Assembly: GCF_003058225.1 (NCBI RefSeq) | Contig: NZ_QBUG01000011.1 | Span: forward strand, 62,001-126,000 | Reading direction: 5' to 3' | Origin: Promicromonospora sp. AC04 | Lineage (GTDB): Bacteria; Actinomycetota; Actinomycetes; Actinomycetales; Cellulomonadaceae | DNA length: 64,000 bases | Part shown: piece after piece, positions 26,780-35,624 of the stretch | How the letters are laid out: each line of letters begins with the position of its first letter | Position numbering within the stretch: position 1 is the stretch's first letter | Translations under genes and position numbers: made by a program | The notes under the pieces: generated by a model | Told to the model about the DNA's origin: nothing | The model's database searches: none | The model's input: the letters and a program-made list of their open reading frames with translations, nothing else

Positions 26780-27898
26780 TCAAGGAACCGCTCTGCGGGG
26801 CGGCTTCTCGTCGTCGCTGGGGGCGTCGTCCTCGGACGCGGTGGTGCCCCGCATCATCGCGAACACCGGGAAGAACGCCACACCGAGCGCGATGCCTATC
26901 GCGAGGTTGTCCAGCGCGATGCCGAAAGCCACCCCGATGCCCAGGCCGACCGCGACGCCGGCGCCCCAGTTCCAGCCGGTGGTCGAGGCGGGGCCGTTTC
27001 CGCTCGCGGACAGCGTGCGCTGCAGCTCGCGCGTGTCGCGGCCGAGCGTGGCCAGGAGCCGGTGTCCGACACACTCGTGCGAGCGGTCCTCGGCCCGGTC
27101 GACCGGCCCGCCGAGATCCTTGAGCGCCGACCACAGGGTCGCCGAGGGATGCGGCAGCCACAGGTGCACGTCCCGGTGCGCGCCGAGCGCGCCGACCAGC
27201 TCGACCTCGCTCGCGGCCAGGCGGGTATGCCCGAACAGGGACAGGCGCGCGGGCAGGTCGAAGGCGTCCGGTTCTGCGCCCAGCCGCTCGACGACGGCGG
27301 CCTGCCGCACGTGCGGCGGTTCGCCGTCGACCCGCTCGGCCAGGGCCCGCCACAGCGGCGGCTGCCACGCGAGATCGGCAGGGACCGCGCGCCCGCACCC
27401 GTCGGTGTCGCGGCCCGCGGCCCAGTCCGCGACCAACGCCGGGCGCTGGGTGGCATAGCCCGCCAGGAGCCGCGCGAGCCGGCGGGCGACGGACAGCCGT
27501 CGGCCGCGCCGCAGGTCGCCCTCCTCCCCCGGCATCCCGTGCCCGAGATGCTGCGCGAGCAGCACCGCCCACGGCTCGTCGAGGCTCGCGTCGATCGCCG
27601 CCAGCAGCGGCCAGGTCAGCGCGTCCGGCGCCCACGGGTCGTCGTCGCGCGTGCCCGTGGCCTCGGCGAACAGCGAGTGCGGCGAGCGCAGGTCCACGCC
27701 CGCGCACACACCGTCGTCCCGCCCGGGAGCGGCACCGAGGTGGTGGCTGAGCCGCTGCGCGAGCCAGCGTTCGACGCCGCGGGCGGGCACCACGACGACC
27801 TCGGTCGCGAACGGGTCCGCCAGGGGCGCAGCCAGCAGGTCCCCCAGCGCCCGCGCGAGCAGGTCCGTGCGCGGAGCCCGATGAAGGACGACTGCCAT
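26780..27898 (-). pseudogene. recC N-terminal remnant joined in frame to a membrane-protein tail
   Basis: 372 residues. Residues 1 to about 300 match the N-terminal part of actinobacterial RecC (exonuclease V gamma): VVVVPARGVERWLAQRLSHH, DDPWAPDALTWPLL, LPARLSLFGHTRLAASEVEL and HLWLPHPSATLWS. A normal RecC has about 1100 residues; the helicase-like remainder is absent, and no recB or recD follows. From about residue 308 (position 26977) the frame continues as GWNWGAGVAVGLGIG and two Gly/Ala-rich hydrophobic segments, ending in an acidic-basic tail, which is typical of small actinobacterial membrane proteins. The simplest reading is a deletion that fused recC to an unrelated gene. Whether the chimera is expressed is unknown. 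Confidence 0.75.
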
Positions 27899-28029
27899 CG
27901 CGCCAACGTACCGCGCACGGCCAGCTCCGGAACGCATACGGCCTGTCGGCCGGCGTTCCCGTGTCGCGCGGGTGCGTTCGCCACGAGGCATTGACACGCC
28001 ATCGCAGGCCCGGAAGACTCCGGGTCGAA

Positions 28030-28043
28030 TGTTAGCGCTCACA
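28030..28043. promoter_or_regulatory. LacI-type operator ahead of GH43 gene
   Basis: TGTTAGCGCTCACA is a near-perfect palindrome (six of seven positions pair) of the LacI-family type common before actinobacterial glycosidase genes. It lies 22 bp upstream of the GH43 start, just before the ribosome site. A similar site lies ahead of the large GH43 gene at 49483. No LacI gene is in the window. Confidence 0.65.
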
Positions 28044-28065
28044 TTTTCTCTCAAGGAGGAGAGAC

Positions 28066-29616
28066 ATGAACGCACCTATGAGTCAGCCACGCCTGAGTCA
28101 TCCACCTCTGAATCGGCCGCGTCGTCGGCGACGTGGCGCGACCATGCTCCTTGCCGCTCTTGCGGCGCTTGCGATCCTGCTCCCCTTCACCGTGCCGGGC
28201 ACGGTCGCCACAGCCACCCCCGGCCCGACGTTCCAGAACCCGATCGTCGGCACGCCCAACAGCGCCGACCCGTGGCTGGGCTACTACAACGGCAACTACT
28301 ACTACGCGGCCACGACGTGGACCGGGGACATCTACATCCGCAGGTCGTCCACGCTGTCCGGCCTGAAGACCGCGGCCGAGACCCGGGTGTTCCAGATGTC
28401 GCAGCCCAACGCGACGTCGAACATGTGGGCCCCGAGCCTGCACCTGCTGAACGGCAAGTGGTACCTGTACTACTCGGCCGGCCCCAGCTCGTGCTGCGGC
28501 GGCCAGCGTCAGCACGTGCTCGAGAGCGCCGGTTCGGACCCGATGGGTCCGTACACCTACAAGGCCAAGCTCGACCTCATGCCGAACGACGGCTGGGCGA
28601 TCGACGGCAGCGTCATGACCGTGGGCGGCACGAACTACTTCGTGTTCTCCGCCTTCACGAACAACGGCAGCTTCGAGTCGGGGGCCACCCAGAACCTGTA
28701 CATCTCCCGGATGACGAATCCGTGGACGGTCGCCGCCCACGGCACGCTGATCTCCCAGCCCACGTACTCGTGGGAGACCCAGGGCAACCCGGTCAACGAG
28801 GGCCCGTTCGTGCTGCAGCGCGGCGGCCGCACGTTCCTCACCTACTCGGCAAGCTTCTGCCAGACGCCGGACTACAAGATCGGCATGCTGGAGCTGACCG
28901 GGTCGGACCCGCTCAGCAGGAGCTCGTGGACCAAGAAGAGCACGCCGCTGTTCCAGCGCAGCGACGCCAACGGGGTGTACGGGCCCGCCCACCACTCCTT
29001 CTTCAAGTCGCCCGACGGCACCGAGGACTGGATCGTCTACCACGCCAACTCCTCGTCGTCCCAGGGGTGCGGCACCACCCGCACCAGCCGGGCACAGCGG
29101 ATCTCCTGGAACCCGGACGGCACCCCTAACCTCGGCGTCCCGGTCTCGACCTCCACCGTCCTGGCCGGCCCGTCCGGCGAGAACAACAACGCCGGCGCCG
29201 TCCCGGTACGCCGTCTGCAGTCCTACAACTTCCAGGACCGCTACGTCCGCCACGCGGACTTCGCCGTGCGGATCGACCCGAACGTGAGCCCGGCGCTCGA
29301 CGGCAGGTTCCGCGTCGTCGCCGGCCTGGCGGACGGCGGCTCGGGGTACGTCTCGTTCGAGTCGGAGAACTACCCCGGCCACTACCTGCGGCACGACAAC
29401 TACGTGCTGAGGCTCGCCCCGAACGACGGCTCCTCGACGTTCAGGAGTGACGCGACGTTCAAGCAGGTCGCTGGGCTGGCCGGCTCCGGATGGTCCTCGT
29501 TCCAGTCGTACAACTTCCCCGACCGGTACGTGCGCCACTCCGACTACACGCTCCGGATCGACACCATCGGCACCGACGTCGCCCGCCAGGACGCCACGTT
29601 CCGGCTGGTCGACTGA
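28066..29616 (+). CDS. Secreted GH43 glycosidase with AbfB (CBM42) domain
   Basis: 516 residues. A twin-Arg-rich, hydrophobic signal region ends near residue 48. The five-bladed GH43 domain spans about 50-370; the three acidic residues are visible as Asp in NSADPWLGYY, Asp in WAIDGSVM and Glu in NEGPFVLQ. Residues about 385-516 form an AbfB beta-trefoil with three repeats (YNFQDRYVRHADF, ENYPGHYLRHDNY, YNFPDRYVRHSDY), which binds arabinofuranose side chains. The likely activity is arabinofuranosidase or arabinanase/xylosidase on hemicellulose. AAGGAGG precedes the ATG, and a LacI-type operator sits just upstream. A strong hairpin separates it from the second GH43 gene. Confidence 0.9.
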   Translation: MNAPMSQPRLSHPPLNRPRRRRRGATMLLAALAALAILLPFTVPGTVATATPGPTFQNPIVGTPNSADPWLGYYNGNYYYAATTWTGDIYIRRSSTLSGLKTAAETRVFQMSQPNATSNMWAPSLHLLNGKWYLYYSAGPSSCCGGQRQHVLESAGSDPMGPYTYKAKLDLMPNDGWAIDGSVMTVGGTNYFVFSAFTNNGSFESGATQNLYISRMTNPWTVAAHGTLISQPTYSWETQGNPVNEGPFVLQRGGRTFLTYSASFCQTPDYKIGMLELTGSDPLSRSSWTKKSTPLFQRSDANGVYGPAHHSFFKSPDGTEDWIVYHANSSSSQGCGTTRTSRAQRISWNPDGTPNLGVPVSTSTVLAGPSGENNNAGAVPVRRLQSYNFQDRYVRHADFAVRIDPNVSPALDGRFRVVAGLADGGSGYVSFESENYPGHYLRHDNYVLRLAPNDGSSTFRSDATFKQVAGLAGSGWSSFQSYNFPDRYVRHSDYTLRIDTIGTDVARQDATFRLVD

Positions 29617-29627
29617 CCTCCCACCAG

Positions 29628-29664
29628 CCGGAGCGCGGGGGCGGGAACGTCCCCCACGCTCCGG
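29628..29664 (+). terminator. Hairpin between the two GH43 genes
   Basis: CCGGAGCG and its complement, extended by a GGGGG/CCCCC stem across a one-base mismatch, enclose a 9-nt loop just after the first GH43 stop. There is no T-run. It may terminate or merely attenuate read-through into the next gene. Confidence 0.7.
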
Positions 29665-29713
29665 CCAGACCGACGGCGCCTGGCCCCGCCAGGCACGAGA
29701 CAAAGGAGTCCCC

Positions 29714-31018
29714 ATGGCACACGCCGTCCCCACGCACCCGGTACGCCACCGAATGCTCGCGCTTCTCGCGGCACTCGCCATCGCCCTGTCCGTGACCCAG
29801 ATCGTGAACGCACCCCCGGCCCACGCGGCGACCGCGTACATCTACACCACGTTCAAGGGCGACGCCGCCGCCGACCAGGAGCTGTGGGTCTACACGTCCT
29901 CGAACGCAACCAGCTTCAGCACCCTCGCGGACACCAACTTCCGCGGCCCCTCGGGCGCGCTGCGTGATCCGAGCATCATCAAGTCGGGCAGCACCTACTA
30001 CATCGCCTACACGGTGCAATCCTGGACCACGCAGTCCACCCACTTCAACATCGCGCGCAGCACCGACCTGCGGAACTGGACGCACGTGGCTTCCGTCCCG
30101 GCCGGCGTCAGCGGCACGGCCTACACCTGGGCGCCCGAGTTCTACGTCGAGGGCGGCACCATCCGCGTCGTCGTCAGCCTCGGCACCTCGGACCACCAGT
30201 TCACGCCGTACGTGTACACCGCCCAGAACAGCGGGCTGACCTCGTGGAGCGGTCCGACCGGGCTCGGGATCCCCGCCAACCACATCGACACCTACATCGT
30301 GAAGCGCGGCTCCACCTACCACGCGTTCGTGAAGAACGAGACCTCCAAGTGGATCGAACGGTGGACCTCGACCAACTTCACCACCTGGACCAACCAGGGG
30401 AACCAGTGGCAGCAGTACCACGAGGGCCCCTCGGTCGTGCAGCTGGCCGACGGCACGTACCGCGCCTACATCGACCGGTACCCCAGCGGCGGCATGTGGA
30501 CCTCCACGAGCTCCGACCTCACCTCCTGGAGCGGCCTGTCCCAGGTCGGCTGCTCCGGCTGCCGGCACGGCACAGTCATCCTCGACACCACCTACGCCGG
30601 AGCGTCCGGCGAGCGCGTGACCAACCGGCACAGCGGCCTCGTCATGGACGTCCAGAACCCCAACCTGAACAACAACGCCCGCGTCGGCCAGTACGCGTGG
30701 AACGGGGAGAACTGGCAGCGCTGGGCCTTCGAGGACGCCGGCTCCGGCTACGTCCGGATCCGCTCGGTCCACTCCAACAAGTGTCTCGACGTCTCCGGCA
30801 CCGCTGACGGCTCCGAGATCCAGCAGTACGACTGCTACGACGGCACCAACCAGCAGTTCACGCTGCGGAGCACGAGCAACGGCTACGTCGAGATCGTCGA
30901 CCGGCGCAGCGGCAAGTGCGTCGACGTCCCCGGATTTTCGACGTCGAACGGCACGATCCTGAAGATCTACCCCTGCAACGGAGGCAACAACCAGCAGTGG
31001 CTGCGCGCCAGCGCCTGA
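29714..31018 (+). CDS. Secreted GH43-like glycosidase with ricin-type lectin domain
   Basis: 434 residues from an ATG with AAAGGAG upstream; the frame is open earlier but lacks a start signal. The signal peptide ends at AHA-ATAYIY (about residue 38). A GH43-like propeller follows to about 300, with RDPSIIKSG, YTWAPEFYVEG and EGPSVVQLAD as likely catalytic-strand segments. The ricin-B beta-trefoil covers about 305-434, with the QxW-like repeats ENWQRWAF, NQQFTL and NQQWLR. It should cut and bind arabinose/xylose- or galactose-containing polymers outside the cell. The exact subfamily is not certain. Co-expression with the first GH43 gene is plausible. Confidence 0.86.
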   Translation: MAHAVPTHPVRHRMLALLAALAIALSVTQIVNAPPAHAATAYIYTTFKGDAAADQELWVYTSSNATSFSTLADTNFRGPSGALRDPSIIKSGSTYYIAYTVQSWTTQSTHFNIARSTDLRNWTHVASVPAGVSGTAYTWAPEFYVEGGTIRVVVSLGTSDHQFTPYVYTAQNSGLTSWSGPTGLGIPANHIDTYIVKRGSTYHAFVKNETSKWIERWTSTNFTTWTNQGNQWQQYHEGPSVVQLADGTYRAYIDRYPSGGMWTSTSSDLTSWSGLSQVGCSGCRHGTVILDTTYAGASGERVTNRHSGLVMDVQNPNLNNNARVGQYAWNGENWQRWAFEDAGSGYVRIRSVHSNKCLDVSGTADGSEIQQYDCYDGTNQQFTLRSTSNGYVEIVDRRSGKCVDVPGFSTSNGTILKIYPCNGGNNQQWLRASA

Positions 31019-31023
31019 CCTGA

Positions 31024-31070
31024 GACGCCGAGCGGCGTCGGCCCCAACCGGGCCGGCGCCGCTCGGCGTC
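31024..31070. terminator. Hairpin between convergent genes
   Basis: A perfect 14-bp stem (GACGCCGAGCGGCG) encloses a 19-nt loop that itself contains a GGCCC/GGGCC stem. It sits directly after the second GH43 stop and before the end of the convergent alpha/beta hydrolase. Confidence 0.75.
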
Positions 31071-31097
31071 GCCGCAGCGCTGAAAGGTCGGTGCGGG

Positions 31098-31922
31098 TCA
31101 GGACCGGATGAACTCGAGCAGGTCGGCGTTGATGACGTCGGCGTGAGTTGTCGGCATGCCGTGCGGGAACCCCTCGTACGTCTTCAGCGTGCCGTTCTGC
31201 AGCAGCGCGGCCGACAGCGGGCCGGCGTCGGCGTACGGGACGATCTGGTCGTCGTCACCGTGCATGACCAGCACCGGCACGGTGATCTTGCGCAGGTCCT
31301 CGGTGAAGTCGGTCTCGGAGAACGCTGCGATGCCGTCGTAGTGGGCCTGCGCGCCGCCCGTCATGCCCTGGCGCCACCAGTTCAGGACGAGGGGCTCGCG
31401 CAGCTCGACGCCGGGTCGGTTGAAGCCGTAGAACGGGCCCGAGGCCAGTGCCGTGTAGAACTCGGAGCGGTTCGCCGCGAGCTGGGCCCGCAGGCCGTCG
31501 AAGACGCTCTTGGGCAGGCCGCCGGGGTTGGCCTCGGTCTGCAGCATCAGCGGTGGGACCGCGGCGATGATCGCGGCCTTGGCCACCCGGGCCTCGCCGT
31601 GCCGGGCGATGTAGTGGACTACTTCGCCACCGCCGGTGGAGTGCCCGACGTGCACGGCGTCGTGCAGGTCGAGGTGGGCGGTCACCGCGGCCAGGTCGTC
31701 GGCGTAGTGGTCCATGTCGTGACCGTCGCCGACCTGGGTCGACCGGCCGTGGCCACGGCGGTCGTGGGCGACGACGCGGTAGCCCTGCTGGACGAAGAAC
31801 AGCATCTGCGTGTCCCAGTCGTCCGCTGACAGCGGCCAGCCGTGACTGAACACGATCGGCTGCCCACTCCCCCAGTCCTTGTAGAAGATCTCGGTGCCAT
31901 CGCTGGTGATTACCTTCGGCAT
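31098..31922 (-). CDS. Alpha/beta hydrolase (non-heme chloroperoxidase-like)
   Basis: 274 residues, the size of cofactor-free haloperoxidase/esterase members. The nucleophile elbow is GHSTGGGEV (Ser), the Asp lies in [10 protein letters not shown], and the catalytic His in [12 protein letters not shown]. The oxyanion strand [13 protein letters not shown] and HDRRGHGRS are typical of this subgroup. Many members are annotated as chloroperoxidases but act as esterases in practice. It is monocistronic, with a hairpin on its 3' side. Confidence 0.9.
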   Translation of the reverse strand: MPKVITSDGTEIFYKDWGSGQPIVFSHGWPLSADDWDTQMLFFVQQGYRVVAHDRRGHGRSTQVGDGHDMDHYADDLAAVTAHLDLHDAVHVGHSTGGGEVVHYIARHGEARVAKAAIIAAVPPLMLQTEANPGGLPKSVFDGLRAQLAANRSEFYTALASGPFYGFNRPGVELREPLVLNWWRQGMTGGAQAHYDGIAAFSETDFTEDLRKITVPVLVMHGDDDQIVPYADAGPLSAALLQNGTLKTYEGFPHGMPTTHADVINADLLEFIRS

Positions 31923-32162
31923 GGTGCCCTCCCGATTCTCTGCGCGAGGAGCCGCCTTCCCCCGAGGAGAGCTCCGCGGGCCGATGCCGGCCCGCCGTGC
32001 ACAACAGCATCCATCGTCGAAGAGCAGACCGCCGCTCAGGACCGGTCAGATCCGGCGGTTCAATGCGCGAATCCGTCGATGAGTTCGCCCAGCGGGCGTG
32101 CGGGGTGTGCCAGGTCTTCCGGAACCTGGGTTAGAGGTCGTCGGCGTCTCGGGAACAGAGAA

Positions 32163-32197
32163 GCGGGGCTGAACCGACGCCGTCGGCTCAGCCCCGC
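32163..32197 (-). terminator. Terminator-like hairpin after GlcG/HbpS gene
   Basis: GCGGGGCTGA pairs with TCAGCCCCGC around an inner CCGAC-GCC-GTCGG stem, 19 bp past the stop of the minus-strand gene. The downstream minus strand reads TTCTCTG, a weak pyrimidine run. Confidence 0.7.
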
Positions 32198-32216
32198 GCA
32201 GGGCTCGGGGCCCGCG

Positions 32217-32648
32217 TCAGATGGCGGCCAGCGCCGCGGACGCGACGTCGTGGTCCTGGTCCGGCATGCCGCCCCCGACGCCGATCGCGCCGATGACGAC
32301 GCCGTTCGAGTCCGTGATGGGGACGGCGCCCGCCACGAAGGCGAGCGCGAACGAGGCGGCGGTCTCGATAGTGGCCAACGGGCCGCCGCTCTGGACGGCG
32401 CCGGCGAGGTCTGCCGTGGGAGCGCCGAAGAACGCCGACGTGCGGGCCTTCGCCAGCGATGTGTCGATCGACGCGAGTGCCGCCCCGTCCATGCGGGTCG
32501 CCTCGACGAGGAGCCCGGCGCCGTCGACGACGCTGATCGTGAACGGAGTGCCGAGCTCGGTGGCCCGCGTAACCGCGGCGGCAACCGCCGAGCGTGCGGT
32601 GGCCAGCGGAAGGATGATCGGCGAAATCTGGGCGATGGTGTCGCTCAT
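32217..32648 (-). CDS. GlcG/HbpS-family (heme-binding-like) protein
   Basis: 143 residues, a single GlcG/HbpS domain. Family features are ISVVDGAGLLVEATRMDGA, ARTSAFFGAPTADL and the Gly-rich GAIGVGGGMPDQDHDVASAAL near the end. HbpS of Streptomyces binds heme outside the cell, but many members are cytosolic and of unknown role; this one has no signal peptide. It follows the alcohol dehydrogenase gene by 57 bp on the same strand and is probably co-transcribed under HxlR control. Confidence 0.88.
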   Translation of the reverse strand: MSDTIAQISPIILPLATARSAVAAAVTRATELGTPFTISVVDGAGLLVEATRMDGAALASIDTSLAKARTSAFFGAPTADLAGAVQSGGPLATIETAASFALAFVAGAVPITDSNGVVIGAIGVGGGMPDQDHDVASAALAAI

Positions 32649-32705
32649 GAGAAGTTCCTTGTCAGTGTGGTTGTGCGGTTCGGATGGACAAACTTCAGGG
32701 GGTTG

Positions 32706-33731
32706 TCAGGCGGGCTCGCTGGTGACGACAACCTTCCCGACGACGCGGCCGGTCTCGACAAGCCGGTGGGCCTCGCGCAGCTGCGCCGCGTCGATCGGGC
32801 GCAGGACGGTCGTGGCGATCGGGCGGATCCGGCCGCCGTCGACGAGATCGGCGACCTGGTCCAGGAGCTCGTGCTGACGGATCATGTCGGCCCCGCCGTG
32901 CAGCGGCCGGGCGAACATGAGCTCCCAGTGCCAGGACAGGCTCTTCGACTTGAGCGGCCGCACGTCCAGCGTCCGGGGATCGTCGATCGCGACGACCTGG
33001 CCGAACGGCTTCAGCAGGCTCACGAAGTCGGCCACCTGGCCCGACGAGTGCATCGAGAAGATGTAGTCGACCCCGTCCGGCGCCACGCGTTCGACCTCGC
33101 CCCGCAAGCCTCGACGGTGGTCGACGACGTCGGCCGCGCCCAGGGACCGGACCCACTCGGCGCCCTCCGGCCGAGATGCGGTGGCGATCACCCGCAGCCC
33201 GGGGACGAGCTCCCGGGCCAGCTGGAGAACCATCGACCCCACGCCGCCCGGGGCACCGACCAACAGGAGCGTCCCCTGCGTCTCGGCGGTGATCCGGAGC
33301 TTGTCGAACAAGCCCTCCCAGGCGGTGATCGCCACCAGCGGCAGAGCGGCGGCCTGCGCGAAGTCGAGAGCCGCGGGCTTGCGCCCCACTATGCGCTCGT
33401 CCACCGCGTGCAGGGCTGCGTTCGTGCCCTGACGGCCGATGCTGCCTGCGTAGCAGACCTCGTCGCCGGGGGCGAACAACGTGACCTGGGACCCGACCTC
33501 GCGCACGACGCCGGCGGCGTCGTAGCCGAGGACCTTGATGCTCCCCTGCGGGTCCTGGGCGGCCCGCACCTTCACGTCGACAGGGTTGACGGACACCGCG
33601 CGGACCTCGACCAGCAGGTCGTGCGGGCCCGGGACCGGCCGGGGAAGCTCGACGTCCTGGAGGGAGGATGGATCAGTGATGGGGAGGCTGCGCCGGTACC
33701 CGACGCCGAGGATCGTTTCGTCCATGTGCAT
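32706..33731 (-). CDS. Zinc-type alcohol dehydrogenase/quinone oxidoreductase family protein
   Basis: 341 residues, MDR superfamily. The N-terminal GroES-like part contains VNPVDVKVRA and GYDAAGVVREVG; the Rossmann part has LLVGAPGGVGSMVLQLA. The catalytic zinc ligands of true alcohol dehydrogenases are not conserved at VNPVDVK, so an NADPH quinone- or enone-reductase activity is more likely. The start is uncertain between the first two Met codons (residue 1 or 3). It is divergent from an HxlR regulator with a palindromic site in between, and is followed by the GlcG/HbpS gene. Confidence 0.9.
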   Translation of the reverse strand: MHMDETILGVGYRRSLPITDPSSLQDVELPRPVPGPHDLLVEVRAVSVNPVDVKVRAAQDPQGSIKVLGYDAAGVVREVGSQVTLFAPGDEVCYAGSIGRQGTNAALHAVDERIVGRKPAALDFAQAAALPLVAITAWEGLFDKLRITAETQGTLLLVGAPGGVGSMVLQLARELVPGLRVIATASRPEGAEWVRSLGAADVVDHRRGLRGEVERVAPDGVDYIFSMHSSGQVADFVSLLKPFGQVVAIDDPRTLDVRPLKSKSLSWHWELMFARPLHGGADMIRQHELLDQVADLVDGGRIRPIATTVLRPIDAAQLREAHRLVETGRVVGKVVVTSEPA

Positions 33732-33770
33732 CAGCGTGAACGAGCGACCCTAGTTACCGTCAAGGGACAG

Positions 33771-33789
33771 TAGTACCCATTGGGTACTA
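33771..33789. promoter_or_regulatory. Perfect palindrome, probable HxlR operator
   Basis: TAGTACCCA-T-TGGGTACTA is a perfect 9-bp inverted repeat around one base. It covers the presumed -10 box TACTAT (33785-33790) of the HxlR gene, only 6 bp before its ATG, and lies in the divergent spacer with the dehydrogenase gene. Autoregulation and control of the dehydrogenase operon are expected. Confidence 0.8.
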
Positions 33790-33796
33790 TGGACGC

Positions 33797-34162
33797 ATGC
33801 GTGGCGAGATGAAGGCCCTGACGACCGACGACTGCGACCGCAACGACGTCTACGCGGCGGCGTGCCCGTGCCGCGACATGCTCGACCTGCTGGCCAACAA
33901 GTGGAGCGCCCTGGCGATCGGAGCGCTCGAGGACGGACCCGTGCGCTTCGGCGTCCTGAAGAACCAGCTGCAAGGCATCAGCCCAAAGGTGCTGTCCTCG
34001 ACCCTGCGCAAGCTCGAGGAGCACGGCCTGGTGGACCGCACGGTCTTCGCCGAGGTCCCGCTGCACGTCGAGTACTCCCTGACGCCGCTCGGCAAGAGCG
34101 CCGGCGCACCCCTGGCCCACCTGCGGGACTGGGTCGAGGAGAACATGACCTCACCGGTCTGA
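33797..34162 (+). CDS. HxlR-family winged-helix regulator
   Basis: 121 residues. The HxlR signature is intact: CPCRDMLDLLANKWSALAIGAL with the conserved Cys residues near the start, then RFGVLKNQLQGISPKVLSSTLRKLEEHGLVDRTVF for the recognition helix and wing. The -10 box TACTAT ends 6 bp before the ATG and no ribosome site is present, so the mRNA is probably leaderless. Redox- or electrophile-sensing Cys residues in this family make a link to the divergent quinone/alcohol oxidoreductase sensible. Confidence 0.92.
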   Translation: MRGEMKALTTDDCDRNDVYAAACPCRDMLDLLANKWSALAIGALEDGPVRFGVLKNQLQGISPKVLSSTLRKLEEHGLVDRTVFAEVPLHVEYSLTPLGKSAGAPLAHLRDWVEENMTSPV

Positions 34163-34240
34163 TGCACGCCGGGCGCAGCCGCTCGTGTCACACGGTGGGC
34201 GGCGACTGGCCCTCCTCGCCGCGCCAGGCATGCTGTACCC

Positions 34241-34486
34241 ATGCCGAAGACCTTGCCCACAGGCCCCACCGTGATCAACGACGACAGCGAGGTGCGGTTC
34301 GTCGCCGGCGCCGACCAGTTCGCGATCCGCCTCAAGGACGGGCACCTGCACGTGCGCGCTATCGGCGCCAGCGGCAGCGAGGCCCAGCTCGCGGTGATCC
34401 CGACGTCGCGCAGCACCCTCAACCTGCAGATCGAGCACCCGGTCGCACACGGGCCGGTGGACGTGGAAGGGCCGACGTTGCGCTGA
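34241..34486 (+). CDS. Small hypothetical protein
   Basis: 81 residues, not recognised. The sequence has alternating hydrophobic residues suggesting a small beta-rich fold (VRFVAGADQFAIRLKDGHLHVRAI, STLNLQIEHPVAHG) and the composition of a real protein, with good third-position GC. No ribosome site precedes the ATG. The gene lies between HxlR and the convergent Gfo/Idh gene. Confidence 0.5.
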   Translation: MPKTLPTGPTVINDDSEVRFVAGADQFAIRLKDGHLHVRAIGASGSEAQLAVIPTSRSTLNLQIEHPVAHGPVDVEGPTLR

Positions 34487-34508
34487 GTGTCCCAGTCGTC
34501 GTCTGGGC

Positions 34509-35624
34509 TTACTCCGTCTTCTTCCGGCTCAAGGCGTCCCGCACCGACGGCCAGGACTTCAGGACCCCGAGGACCTCGGCGTTCCGCTCGGTCGCGAGCG
34601 CGGCCTCGTAGGAGCGCTCGAGCACGTCGTCGATCGCGACCCGCCGCCCCTGCGCCGCGCTCTGGATCGCGGCCTCGACCATGGCGAGGCTCATGACGTT
34701 GGCGTGCACGCGCCCCATCGGCTCAGTGCCGAAGCGGAGGGCGGCGGTGAACTCGCGCAGGGATCCCGCGATCTCATGCCTCGGGTCTTCGGCGTCCGCA
34801 ACGGACGTCTCGGGGTCGCTGTCGGGTTCGCCGTCGCCGTCCCAGAGCACGGTGCCGCGCTCGGCAGAGATCCGCCAGGCGCCGTTCCAGGAGGTCTCGA
34901 AGCCAGGGCTGCACCACGAGCCGTTGAACGTGAAGCGGGCGCCGCCCTCCATGGCGAAGACCGCGTTGGCGGCCGCGTCGCCGTCGTACCAGCTCCACGC
35001 CGGGTTGTACTCCTCGCAGGAGACCGAGACGGGGTCGGCGTCGAGGAGGAACCGGGCCATGTCGAACTGGTGGATCGCCATGTCCAGCAGCAGCGGACTG
35101 GCCATCTCGTCGCGGAAGCCACCGAAGTGCGGGGCCTTGAAGAACTCGACCGCGACGAAGCCGACGGCGCCGAGCGCCGCCAGCTGCCGTTTCACCTGGA
35201 AGAGCGACCGATGGTAGCGGCGGGACTGGCTGACCATGAACAGCTGCCCGGTGTGCTCGGCCGCGGCCGCGAGCGAGAGCCCTTCGGCCACGCTGGCGGC
35301 GACCGGCTTCTCCCCCAGCACCGGGATCCCGGCCAGCAGCGCGGCGGTCGTGACCGGGTGGTGCGCTTCGGGAACGGTGGCGTTGACTATCGCGTCCGCG
35401 CCGGTGCGGCGTACGAGCTCGACGGCGTCGGCCCCGACGGCAAGATCGGGGATGCCGGTCTCGGCGGCGGCCGACTCGGCCGCCGCCGAGAACAGGTCGG
35501 CGATGCCGACGAGCTCGGTGCCAGGGTCTGCCTGGATCGCGCGGGTCCAGGCCCGGCCCATGCCGCCGGCGCCGACCACGACGAGCCGCAAGGGCCCATC
35601 GGACTCGATGGTGCGGAACGTCAT
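34509..35624 (-). CDS. Gfo/Idh/MocA-family oxidoreductase
   Basis: 371 residues. The N-terminal Rossmann motif is [18 protein letters not shown]; the conserved GEKPVA holds the catalytic-type Lys, and [14 protein letters not shown] carries the His of the active site. Members oxidise or reduce sugars and inositols with NAD(P). The ATG overlaps the ThuA gene stop by 4 bp, so the two are coupled. ThuA with Gfo/Idh/MocA pairs are typical of disaccharide and sugar catabolic loci. The substrate is unknown. Confidence 0.92.
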   Translation of the reverse strand: MTFRTIESDGPLRLVVVGAGGMGRAWTRAIQADPGTELVGIADLFSAAAESAAAETGIPDLAVGADAVELVRRTGADAIVNATVPEAHHPVTTAALLAGIPVLGEKPVAASVAEGLSLAAAAEHTGQLFMVSQSRRYHRSLFQVKRQLAALGAVGFVAVEFFKAPHFGGFRDEMASPLLLDMAIHQFDMARFLLDADPVSVSCEEYNPAWSWYDGDAAANAVFAMEGGARFTFNGSWCSPGFETSWNGAWRISAERGTVLWDGDGEPDSDPETSVADAEDPRHEIAGSLREFTAALRFGTEPMGRVHANVMSLAMVEAAIQSAAQGRRVAIDDVLERSYEAALATERNAEVLGVLKSWPSVRDALSRKKTE

